From assembly GCA_913058255.1 (NCBI GenBank), contig CAJXQU010000017.1, positions 1 through 46,701 on the forward strand: a stretch of DNA of 46,701 bases, in the 5' to 3' direction. Positions 1 to 7,998 of the stretch are shown piece after piece; the stretch's first letter is position 1, and every line of letters begins with the position of its first letter. The notes under the pieces are model-generated. The model saw only the letters and a list, made by a program, of their open reading frames with translations, had not been told where the DNA came from and made no database searches. This stretch comes from an uncultured Pseudomonadota bacterium. Its GTDB lineage: Bacteria > Pseudomonadota > Gammaproteobacteria > CAJXQU01. Both the position numbers and the translations under genes were made by a program.

Positions 1-543
1 ACCTTTTTTAGGATCACCATTTTTAACAGACCACACTTTCTCTCCTGTTTTAGCACTCATAGCGACTAAGACAGTATCTGCTTGTTGCAAGAAGATTTTG
101 CCATCAGCATAGGCTAGACCACGGTTAACTGTGTCACAGCACATAACTGGAACAGTTTCATCGTAATCTTGTACAGGGATATATTCCCAAATGATTTCTA
201 GTGTATCTAGATCGATAGCGAAAACATTGTTAGGAAAAGCGGCATGGATATACAGGGTATCTCCATCTAGACCGGTTGAACTTGAAGGTAATACTAAAGG
301 ACCGCCTTCATGACCACGCAGAACACCGGTTGAAAATGTCCATGCAGCCTGCATTTGGTGAGCATTCTGACTGTTGATTTGCTTCAACTCAGAATAACGC
401 CACCCAGCGTAGTTACCACTAGGCATAACCCAGTAGTTTGGATCTTGTTGTAACTTAAGTAACTCTTCGTTAGCCATTGCTGATGCTGACATAGTTAATG
501 CTGCACCTGCTAGAAGCCATCGATTTAACGATGATTTTCTCAT
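1..543 (-). CDS. xoxF: PQQ-dependent methanol dehydrogenase, XoxF-like (N-terminal part; gene runs off the window)
   Basis: The 181 visible residues begin with an Ala-rich signal peptide ending ASAMA-NEE, so the enzyme is periplasmic. Then come the quinoprotein motifs: a Trp-Val-Met-Pro-Ser-Gly-Asn-Tyr stretch near residue 38, the vicinal disulfide Cys-Cys in [11 protein letters not shown] that stacks on PQQ, and a propeller repeat ending [17 protein letters not shown]. Methanol dehydrogenases oxidise methanol to formaldehyde or formate with PQQ and a metal. The NGDPKKG ending resembles lanthanide XoxF rather than calcium MxaF, which usually has a Cys there, but the decisive extra Asp lies outside the window. 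The ATG is preceded by a very strong ribosome site (AAGGAGGAGG, 5 bases before ATG on this strand). Family is confident; XoxF versus MxaF is an inference. Confidence 0.8.
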   Translation of the reverse strand, partial: MRKSSLNRWLLAGAALTMSASAMANEELLKLQQDPNYWVMPSGNYAGWRYSELKQINSQNAHQMQAAWTFSTGVLRGHEGGPLVLPSSSTGLDGDTLYIHAAFPNNVFAIDLDTLEIIWEYIPVQDYDETVPVMCCDTVNRGLAYADGKIFLQQADTVLVAMSAKTGEKVWSVKNGDPKKG

Positions 544-582
544 GACCTCCTCCTTATATTTTAATTTTCTGTTAACAATTTC

Positions 583-642
583 GGTCTCTATTCTTCTATT
601 TTTATTTCTCAATGGATCCGAGACCAGAAAGATCCCATTGAG
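583..642 (-). promoter_or_regulatory. Stem-loop with possible loop-downstream pseudoknot in xoxF leader
   Basis: On the minus strand the segment 642-631 (CTCAATGGGATC) pairs with 618-608 (GATCCATTGAG), giving an 11-bp stem with one bulged base and a 12-base loop. Six loop bases (GGTCTC, plus-strand positions 620-625) are exactly complementary to GAGACC further downstream (583-588), so an H-type pseudoknot or two alternative folds are possible. The structure lies about 40-100 bases before the xoxF start. A riboswitch-like or protein-binding role is inference only. Confidence 0.35.
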
Positions 643-1062
643 TGGAAAACAGTTATGCCATGAACTAGAGGCAACGCCGTTAGAAGAGTTTTAAGAAAGA
701 AAATATTTTTATCAGTACACGCTGAAGCGCGGTTCAGACTCAGAGAAGAAAGCCGTCAATAAGGATTACAGTGTCGCAAAAAAATTTTCATTCTTTACTA
801 CTTCTATCTGTCCTCAATGCCCTGAATAAGTACTTTTTTGGAGTTCAGGAAACTTAACAGTTAACTTAATTATAACTAAATAATGGGAACTATCAATATT
901 TATTTTAGGAAAATCTCATATTGCTTTTCCATCAAAAATCCGGATTTAAAAAAAAAGCATAACACTTTGTTATTATTAACCTTTATTCTACCGCACCGCA
1001 CAATTTAAGTAAGAAAAAAGTAAAGCTAATTTAAAATATTTAAAAGTATAGTTATTTATATG

Positions 1063-1108
1063 CCACAATAATTTGAGTACAAGTTTATGAAAGCTCAAAT
1101 TATTGTGG
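1063..1108. terminator. 15-bp perfect inverted repeat downstream of the 126-aa gene
   Basis: CCACAATAATTTGAG at 1063-1077 and its exact complement CTCAAATTATTGTGG at 1094-1108 flank a 16-base spacer. It lies 46 bases past the stop of the leftward 126-aa gene, so it could end that transcript. However, no T-run follows on the minus strand, so a canonical Rho-independent terminator is doubtful. An operator for xoxF is the alternative. Confidence 0.35.
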
Positions 1109-1154
1109 TTGCTTAGGAAAGTTTAAGTGTTTTAATTTATTAAAAAAATAATGT

Positions 1155-1535
1155 TTATTTTTTGCCATTCTCTATTTTTATTTTCTGATGTTTCACACCA
1201 ACAAAACAGCGTTTTTCACCTTCTTTCTCAGCCGCTTCTAGCAGGGGCACAACTTCATCAGCTCTAGCGTTGTCTCGGAACAATCCACCTTTTTCACCTG
1301 GCATTCTTTTATAGGCCTTAAATGTTCTAGCTTCATCCCAAAGATCAAAAGGCACTTTGCCCGCAATGACATCAATCTTGCATGAACAGGCATACATATT
1401 TTCTACCGTCTGACCGCCATGTTTAGCCATACAAGTTAATACACTATCCACCCGCTCTAATGTCGGGTAATCATTAGCGAATGCAGAAAAGGCAGATAGA
1501 GCCAATAATAAAGGGGTGAGTCGTATGCATTTCAT
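1155..1535 (-). CDS. Small exported protein with four cysteines
   Basis: A 126-aa protein with a clear Sec signal peptide (MKCIRLTPLLLALSAFSAFA, cleavage before NDYP). The mature part has four cysteines: Cys35 (LTCMAKHGG), a Cys-Ser-Cys pair at about 50-52 (YACSCKID) and Cys109 (KRCFVG), so two periplasmic disulfides are likely. The C terminus is Lys-rich. I do not recognise a named family. It is encoded upstream of xoxF on the same strand, and small periplasmic proteins often accompany methanol dehydrogenases, but no CXXCH haem motif is present, so it is not the partner cytochrome XoxG. Function unknown. Confidence 0.75.
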   Translation of the reverse strand: MKCIRLTPLLLALSAFSAFANDYPTLERVDSVLTCMAKHGGQTVENMYACSCKIDVIAGKVPFDLWDEARTFKAYKRMPGEKGGLFRDNARADEVVPLLEAAEKEGEKRCFVGVKHQKIKIENGKK

Positions 1536-1705
1536 AACCTTTCTCCAAATATTTCTCCATCGAAATGGAGTAGTCTTAAAATAAATTAATAATATTAAAT
1601 AAAGTTAGATTTCTACCAAGAACAGCTTCAAAACCTTAGCAGGCAGATATCACTAAACACCATTCTATCCTGATGTTATGAGGAACTTTTCCCTTTCGCA
1701 GTTTT

Positions 1706-2743
1706 TTAGCTTGACGAAATAGTATCCATTACATGTGTGAGTGGTGTGTTCAATGCGATATCACTCTGTTGTGACAACTCATAGGCTGAGCGGTTGATAG
1801 CAAACTCTGCATCATACAAACAGTAAATATTTTTTACCCAGTATGCTAGTCTCCAAACAACAGCATGATCACCATTTTCCACAATCACGATCTTTGCCTG
1901 CTTTTCTTGATTGATGGACTTTTCATTCTCACAAGCTTCGAGCCAAACATTAGTAAGAAATGCTTCAACTTCTTCGGTAGCTACGCCATATCCAATTTTG
2001 AAATCCACATAACGCATCAAGCCTGAAGCAGGGCTCCGGCTTAAAACCTCAATCTTTGAGTTTCTAACCTTAGAGTTAGGTATGACGATGACATGACGAG
2101 TGCGTAAGTCTCGGAATCTGGTTTGAGTAAGCGTTGTTTCTATTGTCACGGCAACTAGGTCAAGCTCTGCAATTTTAATAATGCTGCCAGGCTCTACATC
2201 GCCATTATAAAGTAGCATCAAACCATTAATATTGTCTGGAGCCCAATAATCTTTGGTTGAAAACAAGATGATCAATAAACCACCAAGGACACTGGTTGTC
2301 TTAAACCAGTCCGTCACACCCCAAATATTGATCACCACAATAAGGACGATAATAAAAGAAATGATGAGTATCAGTAGGTTGAAAATTTCCGATTGATAAG
2401 TTTCAACTCGGTATTCTGTCCCATCGATTTCTTTGGTGCGACCATACTTACGAATGATAAGAATATGTAAAAAATTAACGACCATATATGCGATGAGTAA
2501 GGTCAAACCCGTTCTAGAAAGTTGTGATGTCCAACCACCAAAAAAGAGTTGGAAGAAGTAAACTCCAAACAGAATGAAGTTGATCAGCCTTAAGGTCCAT
2601 ACCTTAGAGTTCACAGATGTAGAATCTTTAACTGGACGAAAAGCAGTAACAATCTGTCGTGTAAAAATAAGCAGTAACAGGTTAATGCCTAACGCAAACA
2701 GATCAATTGAAGAGAGTGTTCCAAAAATAGGGGCGTCAGACAT
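1706..2743 (-). CDS. MscS-family mechanosensitive ion channel
   Basis: 345 aa with about five hydrophobic helices (roughly residues 12-30, 50-70, 78-97, 120-140, 150-162) followed by the soluble MscS core. The beta-domain reads through the typical GDVEPGSIIKI segment (181-191) and the TQTRFRDLRTRHVIVIPNSKV stretch (about 206-226), where the I-P-N-S motif is diagnostic. Such channels open under membrane tension to release osmolytes in hypo-osmotic shock. The protein lacks the large periplasmic extension of MscK/YbiO-type members. Transcription is leftward, divergent from the HExxH gene. The family is secure; actual mechanosensitivity is not shown by the sequence. Confidence 0.88.
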   Translation of the reverse strand: MSDAPIFGTLSSIDLFALGINLLLLIFTRQIVTAFRPVKDSTSVNSKVWTLRLINFILFGVYFFQLFFGGWTSQLSRTGLTLLIAYMVVNFLHILIIRKYGRTKEIDGTEYRVETYQSEIFNLLILIISFIIVLIVVINIWGVTDWFKTTSVLGGLLIILFSTKDYWAPDNINGLMLLYNGDVEPGSIIKIAELDLVAVTIETTLTQTRFRDLRTRHVIVIPNSKVRNSKIEVLSRSPASGLMRYVDFKIGYGVATEEVEAFLTNVWLEACENEKSINQEKQAKIVIVENGDHAVVWRLAYWVKNIYCLYDAEFAINRSAYELSQQSDIALNTPLTHVMDTISSS

Positions 2744-2825
2744 TCTTATTTCTATCTACAGTAATGAAGGTGTCCATGCTGCCTGACTGATTCTCTACGC
2801 GCAACTCTATATAATAGATTCATAC

Positions 2826-3362
2826 ATGAAGGCCCTAAAATACCTAACCCTATTTATTCTCTTAATAGTTATAATGATCAGTTGTCTATTTTATTTAAAT
2901 GTCAATAAAACAGATCGTGCATTAAACCAGCAAGAAATAATTGAATTAAAAAGTGTCTTTGGTAAAAAAGTCGATTACTCCAAAATCGTGATCAATACAG
3001 CCAATCTGCCACCGACAATGGCCGCTATTGTCTTAGGAAAGCATATCGTTTTTCGAGAGGAGTATTACGTTGAAGACTTTAGTAATAACTATTTAAAAAT
3101 GGCGCGACTGGTGCATGAGGTTGGCCACATTTGGGCTAACCAAACACAAGGATTTCAGTCATCATTAATTGCAGCTTCTGAACATTTTCGTTACGGACAG
3201 CAGGTATATGCTCATGAAGCCTTATCTAAAAAGCAATCTTTAAGTGGCTTTCGTTATGAGCAGCAATGTCGAATTTTGAGTGACTATTACATCAAACGTC
3301 ATCTTGATTTTGATATCTCTGCGTATCAGAGATTACTTAACAAAACATTCTTAAATGATTGA
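2826..3362 (+). CDS. Small membrane-anchored protein with HExxH zinc-protease motif
   Basis: 178 aa. One N-terminal hydrophobic segment (about 5-24, with Cys20) is an anchor or uncleaved signal. The body carries LVHEVGHIW (HEVGH at 97-101), the zincin HExxH signature, and a later Y-E-Q-Q-C-R-I-L-S-D-Y-Y stretch (about 144-155), where Glu145 could be a third zinc ligand as in gluzincins. The pattern resembles small metallopeptidase-like proteins such as those of the DUF4157 type; a precise family is not assigned. It is divergent from the MscS gene and convergent with the FliK-like gene, with only 9 bp between stop codons. Zinc binding and proteolysis are inferred from the motif. Confidence 0.75.
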   Translation: MKALKYLTLFILLIVIMISCLFYLNVNKTDRALNQQEIIELKSVFGKKVDYSKIVINTANLPPTMAAIVLGKHIVFREEYYVEDFSNNYLKMARLVHEVGHIWANQTQGFQSSLIAASEHFRYGQQVYAHEALSKKQSLSGFRYEQQCRILSDYYIKRHLDFDISAYQRLLNKTFLND

Positions 3363-3371
3363 TTTATTTTG

Positions 3372-4253
3372 TTAGACAAATGCATCGACCAAGCCCACTC
3401 CAGCTCTAATCACTTTAACAGTTTGTTCTAACTCGTCGTCATCATTGATATTTTCTACAAACTGGTCTTTCGTAGACTCAGCTTCAGCAAAAAAACCTTG
3501 ATTCTGCTCTGGAGATTGTTGTGAAACATCCGCATCAGCCAACACCACCCCAGCTTCCTCGAGCATTTCACGTAATCGTGGAAGAGCATCTTCAACCGCA
3601 TCACGAACCGATCCGTGTAATGCCATAAACTGCACATGCGCTTGATCATCAATGATATTTATTTTGACTTGTAGAGGACCTAACTCTCGAGGATTTAAAC
3701 TCAGCTTCGCCTCTTGAATTTCCTGGCCGATCTGCCACTTCACGCGTGTAGCTAATTCATCCCCCCAACTCTGGCTACCTAACTGGCTGGTGATTGCCCC
3801 AAAACGCATAGAACTGACCTGCTCACTTTTACTACGTAATGCTGAACTCGCAAGTTCTTGCAGTTGAGAAAAGCGACTATCTTCAGTATCAGTGGTTCCT
3901 AAAGATTCCAATAAGTTTTTTGCCTCATTATTAATGTTCGTCAATAACTTACTATCCATGATTTGATCGAGTCCACCAGCCGGCAATAGTTCAGACAATA
4001 TTGCCCCTTGAGGCAAGTTTTGGGGCAATCCTTGAGGAAAAAGATTGCCGCTCGGTTCGCCTCCCTGCAACTGACCTTTTACCAATGCAGCAAGATCTAA
4101 GTTAGCTGTAGCGGGATTAACTTGAGTGGCAAACATTGCTAAAAAACCCAGCCCTGACGCCATATCTCCACCTAACTCAGAACCTAAGCCTGTAGTTATA
4201 CTGGTATCTGTTGAGTTAAGTGAAAGACCAACTGAACCTGATATTGCCTGCAT
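3372..4253 (-). CDS. fliK: FliK-like flagellar hook-length control protein
   Basis: 293 aa. The Gly/Ser/Gln/Leu-rich N-terminal two thirds lacks obvious domains, as in FliK. The C-terminal region (about 160-250) matches the Flg_hook domain: AKLSLNPRELGPLQVKI, then AHVQFMALHGSVRDAVEDALPRLREMLEEAG, closely following the L-P-x-E-L-G and R-x-x-L-x-x-x-L-P-x-L-R-x-x-L pattern of FliK. FliK is secreted through the flagellar export gate, measures hook length, and switches FlhB specificity. It is shorter than E. coli FliK (375 aa) and stands alone, without flagellar genes beside it. A second FliK-like gene lies at 24201. Domain confident; which of the two is the working FliK is unknown. Confidence 0.82.
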   Translation of the reverse strand: MQAISGSVGLSLNSTDTSITTGLGSELGGDMASGLGFLAMFATQVNPATANLDLAALVKGQLQGGEPSGNLFPQGLPQNLPQGAILSELLPAGGLDQIMDSKLLTNINNEAKNLLESLGTTDTEDSRFSQLQELASSALRSKSEQVSSMRFGAITSQLGSQSWGDELATRVKWQIGQEIQEAKLSLNPRELGPLQVKINIIDDQAHVQFMALHGSVRDAVEDALPRLREMLEEAGVVLADADVSQQSPEQNQGFFAEAESTKDQFVENINDDDELEQTVKVIRAGVGLVDAFV

Positions 4254-4333
4254 CCTTTCTTCTCCAAATAATAAACTTTCAAGAGAAATTGCAAGGGCTA
4301 TGCCAAACTGGTTTTTATCGTCAAACCGTTCTA

Positions 4334-5068
4334 CTAAAAGGCGCTTATAGAATAAATATCATAACGAGTATTGGGGCTACTGATCACCGTATTCGGCCTT
4401 TTTCCGGTTAGCACCTCAGCTTGCTTAGGCCTTTTCACCACAACACGATGTTTAGCTTTGTCTAATGCGACTTCCAACAATTTATGACTATCAAGATCAG
4501 GGCCTACTAACATCTGCAAGGCTCGCATATCTTTTTTAACCGCCGCCGATTTGCGTTTTTCTGGATACATAGGATCAAGATAAATAACATCTGCAGTTTC
4601 ACAGTCCGCAAGATACTCAACGCTATCAGCACAAACGACTGACAAACGTTCTGCAATGAAAGAAACATCAGGATCATGCAATGCACGCTCAATCGCATCT
4701 TTCAAAAGTGCCGCGACAACCGCTGATCGCTCAACCATGGTCACCTGACAACCTAAACTAGCTAACACAAAACTATCACGTCCCATCCCAGCGGTTGTAT
4801 CGATCACACTCGGCGTGGTTTTGCTCGATAAGCCAATCGCTCTAGCTAAAGGTTGCTTTTTACCGCCACCAAACTGCCGGCGATGAGCCAGCTTTCCTTC
4901 GACAAAATCGACATATACAGGGCCGCTGTCTACAGGAAAAAGTGCTAACTTATCGTCTTGATAACCAACAAGGATTGTCGGTGTTTCAGAACAGTTCTGT
5001 TCTAAAGGGAGGTTGAGTTTATCCGCCAAAGCATCGCTCTTGGCCTGATCCTGTTTAATCGCAAGCAT
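4334..5068 (-). CDS. rsmJ: 16S rRNA (guanine(1516)-N(2))-methyltransferase RsmJ
   Basis: 244 aa, the usual length for RsmJ (YhiQ), an S-adenosylmethionine-dependent enzyme that methylates G1516 of 16S rRNA. Visible features are the FGGGKKQPLARAIGL segment, the SAM-binding V-I-D-T-T-A-G-M-G-R-D-S-F (about 89-101), acidic VERS after the second strand, the catalytic D-P-M-Y-P motif (about 166-170) typical of N2-guanine methyltransferases, and the HRVVVKRPKQAEVL stretch. Transcribed leftward, downstream of the molybdopterin oxidoreductase but separated from it by a hairpin, so probably an independent unit. Confidence 0.93.
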   Translation of the reverse strand: MLAIKQDQAKSDALADKLNLPLEQNCSETPTILVGYQDDKLALFPVDSGPVYVDFVEGKLAHRRQFGGGKKQPLARAIGLSSKTTPSVIDTTAGMGRDSFVLASLGCQVTMVERSAVVAALLKDAIERALHDPDVSFIAERLSVVCADSVEYLADCETADVIYLDPMYPEKRKSAAVKKDMRALQMLVGPDLDSHKLLEVALDKAKHRVVVKRPKQAEVLTGKRPNTVISSPNTRYDIYSISAF

Positions 5069-5081
5069 AGAAAGATTATAA

Positions 5082-5113
5082 ACTTACCCTGCGCTGCTTA
5101 ACACAGGGTAAGT
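5082..5113 (-). terminator. Rho-independent terminator after the molybdopterin oxidoreductase
   Basis: A perfect 10-bp inverted repeat, ACTTACCCTG (5082-5091) and CAGGGTAAGT (5104-5113), surrounds a 12-base loop. Read leftward, it lies 22 bases past the oxidoreductase stop and is followed by TTTATAATC, a modest T-rich tail, just before the rsmJ start. Confidence 0.6.
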
Positions 5114-5135
5114 GACTTTGAGTTGTCTATATCCT

Positions 5136-7265
5136 TTAACCCGCTAACCTAACCTCGACAAGATTATCCGAGAAGGTCGGCGCATGCCCCATATCGACAA
5201 ATTCTGCTGAACTAATACTATTGACTGTCCCAGTATTTAGCTGACGCCAATAACCTAAGGTAGCCACTATGATACCCGCGTTGACATCATCGGTGATCTT
5301 CGCATCTCCCTCAAACGCACCACGATCATTAAACACCTGTACCTTATCACCCTCATGAATACCACGCTGATCGGCATCGAATGCATTGAGCATAACAAAT
5401 TGCTCACCCTGCCCTTTTATCTTGTTATCAATATTCGCATAACATGAATTCAAAAAACCGTGACTCTTCGGCGAGATAATATTCAATGGATATTTTTTTG
5501 CCAATTCAGGATTCGTTTCGAGTGTCTCACGAGAAGGAACATAGTCAGGTAAGCGATCCAGCACTTCACCAGGCTGAAAACCTTCATACATTTGTCTAAA
5601 TGGGCCCGCGACAAAATTAGTGGCCCCTTCTGGCAGCATAAGATCACACTTACCGGATGCTGTTGGGAAGTTGCCTTCTTTGTGTGGCGCACGATCATCC
5701 TTGGTTCCAACGGTAAGCCGGGCAAAACCATGCTCACGCATATAGTCCAAATCAATACCTTCGCAAGCTGGAGAATCCCAATCGACATAATTTTCTAAGC
5801 ATTCAGAATCCGACCACTTGAAGTTTTCTTCCTCATACCCCATGAGTTTGGCCAGACGCCGAAAGATCTCATTATTAGGAATAGCTTCTCCCGGAGACTC
5901 AACACACTTTGCATTATAAGTAAGATAGAGATGGCCCCATGACAAGATCATATCTTCCATTTCTGCGCCCATAGAGGCTGGTAGAACAATATCTGCATAA
6001 GCAGCTGTGTCAGTAATAAAATGATCCGCTACCACAGTAAATAGCTCTTCATTTTTTAAACCTTCAACGATCTTATCTGTTTCTGGAGCTTGAGTGACGG
6101 GGTTTGTGTTCCAAACCATCATTGATTTGATCGGCGTTTCAAGCTTAGTTTCACCCGTGAGCACTCGGCCAACCTGTAGGTTATTAACAACCTGTGTGCC
6201 TTCGGGAATTAAGTCAGGACGACAAATTACATCAAACTTATAAGGATGCTCCCAAACAGGAAACTGCAATGCACCACCACCCACATGACGCCAAGCACCG
6301 GTCAGCGCGGGAAGGCAAGAAACCGCTCGGATCGTCTGCCCACCACCATAACTTCTTTCTAGAGCGACTCCTAAGCGGATCGCTGCCGGCTGAGTATTGG
6401 CATATTCTCTGGCTAACGTTTTAATATCTTCCGCAGGAATGCCCGTGATGCCAGCCGCCCACTCAGGCGTTCGATCTTTCGCACGCTCAGCAAGCTCCGC
6501 ATAACCCACCGTATAATTGTTAACGTAATCCTGATCAACCAAGTTTTCTTCAATGATCACATTGATCATCGCCATCGCTAATGCGCCATCGGTGCCTGGC
6601 TTTGGCGCAATATGCCAGTCAGCTTCTTTCGCTGTTCTTGATGCGAAGGCATCGATCACCACCACTTTAGTGCCTTGCTTTTGCGCAGCATGGACAATAT
6701 GCCAGTGATGAAGATTGGTGCTGACTGAGTTACAGGCCCAGATGATGATGTATTTTGAATGAATAAAACTTTCTGGATCAACCCCCGCTGTAGGACCAAC
6801 GGTGGATAACCAAGCTGTGCAGGAGCCTTCACCACAAAACGTACGTTCAGTAACGGTTGCTCCCATTCGGTTGAAAAATGCATCTCCGCCATTTAAACCA
6901 TGCACTAATCCTTGATGGCCAAGATAGCTATTCGGCATGATTGCTTGAGGGCCGTACTCAGCAATGATCGCTTTCCATTTATCAGTAATGGTATTTAATG
7001 CTTCATCCCAACTGATTCTTTCAAATTCTTTGCTTCCTTTAGGCCCTGTTCGGCGCATAGGGTATAGCAAACGATCAGGGTGATAATGACGTTTTTCATA
7101 ATCGTTTAATTTTACACACAGGCCGCCTCTCGTCATCGGGTGATCAGGGTTGCCCTTTACACCGACAAGCTTACCCTCCTCCAATTCATAAACCATCGCG
7201 CAGGTATCGGGACAATCGTGTGGACATCCACCAAACGCTGTAGAACTATCAATCTGTGCTGACAT
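5136..7265 (-). CDS. Stand-alone molybdopterin-dependent oxidoreductase with N-terminal 4Fe-4S domain
   Basis: 709 aa. The N terminus has the Mop Fe4S4 motif C14-x3-C18-x3-C22-x27-C50 (CPHDCPDTC ... GGLC). The catalytic domain follows (PDRLLYPMRRTGPKG, ERISWDEAL), with ERTFCGEGSCTAW near 140-152, where Cys144 is the likely molybdenum ligand. The C-terminal guanylate-binding domain runs from about 570 (SPKSHGFLNS ... LNAFDADQRGIHEGDKVQVFNDRG). No twin-Arg signal is seen, so it is cytoplasmic. The family includes many uncharacterised enzymes related to formate dehydrogenase and thiosulfate/DMSO reductases. No electron-transfer subunit or formate dehydrogenase chaperone is adjacent, so substrate and partner are unknown. 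I avoid the label formate dehydrogenase despite the methylotroph context. Confidence 0.85.
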   Translation of the reverse strand: MSAQIDSSTAFGGCPHDCPDTCAMVYELEEGKLVGVKGNPDHPMTRGGLCVKLNDYEKRHYHPDRLLYPMRRTGPKGSKEFERISWDEALNTITDKWKAIIAEYGPQAIMPNSYLGHQGLVHGLNGGDAFFNRMGATVTERTFCGEGSCTAWLSTVGPTAGVDPESFIHSKYIIIWACNSVSTNLHHWHIVHAAQKQGTKVVVIDAFASRTAKEADWHIAPKPGTDGALAMAMINVIIEENLVDQDYVNNYTVGYAELAERAKDRTPEWAAGITGIPAEDIKTLAREYANTQPAAIRLGVALERSYGGGQTIRAVSCLPALTGAWRHVGGGALQFPVWEHPYKFDVICRPDLIPEGTQVVNNLQVGRVLTGETKLETPIKSMMVWNTNPVTQAPETDKIVEGLKNEELFTVVADHFITDTAAYADIVLPASMGAEMEDMILSWGHLYLTYNAKCVESPGEAIPNNEIFRRLAKLMGYEEENFKWSDSECLENYVDWDSPACEGIDLDYMREHGFARLTVGTKDDRAPHKEGNFPTASGKCDLMLPEGATNFVAGPFRQMYEGFQPGEVLDRLPDYVPSRETLETNPELAKKYPLNIISPKSHGFLNSCYANIDNKIKGQGEQFVMLNAFDADQRGIHEGDKVQVFNDRGAFEGDAKITDDVNAGIIVATLGYWRQLNTGTVNSISSAEFVDMGHAPTFSDNLVEVRLAG

Positions 7266-7367
7266 TTGCTCTCTACCTCTATTTTTTTATAATTATAGTT
7301 AATAGTAGACCACCTTCAGCAAAACCATTAGAACCGATTTCGAACAACTCTCTAGCACCAATAAAAT

Positions 7368-7724
7368 TTAACCATCATGTGCATGAAAAACCTTATTCAT
7401 TATCTTCCAGTCATCATTGACGTTCAAAACAGTAAAAATGTCCGTGAAATGAACACCATTCCAGTCCTTCAAATCTAATTCGACGCTCGCAACCGTACCC
7501 ACAATACTAAGTTTAGTAATCCTAGCGGTAAGTGTACTAGCAGACCCTATTTCATCAACCCAATCAAAAAGCCCTTGGATCGGCGCGGCAAAAAGCTCTC
7601 CATGCAGATACCCGAAGACCGTCGCATCTTGATGAAAAGCTTGCTTCATCACTTCGCTAGATCCGGTGACTGCCCCATCGATATAGAGTTGAACCGTTGC
7701 TTTTATTTTTGTTTCATCATTCAT
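7368..7724 (-). CDS. NTF2-like (putative lumazine-binding type) protein
   Basis: 118 aa with the length and pattern of the SnoaL/NTF2-like cone fold: an N-terminal helix (ETKIKATVQLYIDGAVTGSSEVMKQAFH), then DATVFGYLHGELFAAPIQGLFDWVDE, and C-terminal strands ending DIFTVLNVNDDWKIMNKVFHAH. This arrangement matches the small family annotated as putative lumazine-binding (Lumazine_bd_2). The gene is about 100 bases upstream of the molybdopterin oxidoreductase on the same strand and may be cotranscribed. No catalytic residues are identifiable, and the ligand is unknown. Confidence 0.75.
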   Translation of the reverse strand: MNDETKIKATVQLYIDGAVTGSSEVMKQAFHQDATVFGYLHGELFAAPIQGLFDWVDEIGSASTLTARITKLSIVGTVASVELDLKDWNGVHFTDIFTVLNVNDDWKIMNKVFHAHDG

Positions 7725-7998
7725 TTTATATACCTTCTTCTATAAAAATAACACGATATCTGAAGTGACTAAATATTCAAAGGTAGTTCAAATATTTATA
7801 GGTATGGCAATCATCAATATTTACATGAAGCCATACCCTCTTATCACTTCATCTAGCAATGATAAATTGAATCGAGTGATCAACCATTTTCTGCAGAGAT
7901 GTCTCAGCAATAGTTATTCAATCTTAACCAGAACACCCGAATGTTAAACATCTTTCTGGGGCACTATAATAAAATATAGTTTAGATCGGCAGAAAAGC

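Larger units (their letters stand above)
544..1154 (-). promoter_or_regulatory. Long xoxF leader/promoter region
   Basis: About 610 bases without a credible ORF separate xoxF from the next gene, which lies on the same strand. The stretch is AT-rich and must hold the xoxF promoter; I could not pick a convincing -35/-10 pair. It contains a stem-loop close to the gene (608-642), smaller stems (CTGAA/TTCAG at 722-737; CCTGAA/TTCAGG at 821-849), and a perfect 15-bp inverted repeat at its far end (1063-1108). Expression of xoxF is typically high and tightly regulated, which fits a long regulatory leader. Confidence 0.45.

Noticed and set aside
5136-7265. Calling the molybdopterin enzyme a formate dehydrogenase because the host looks methylotrophic
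   Set aside because: The metal-ligand region (FCGEGS) and the absence of partner subunits do not match characterised formate dehydrogenases; substrate left open.
7765-7947. 60-aa ORF on the plus strand between the NTF2-like gene and msrA
   Set aside because: No ribosome site, non-ATG start, no recognisable composition; the 270-bp gap is better read as a promoter region.
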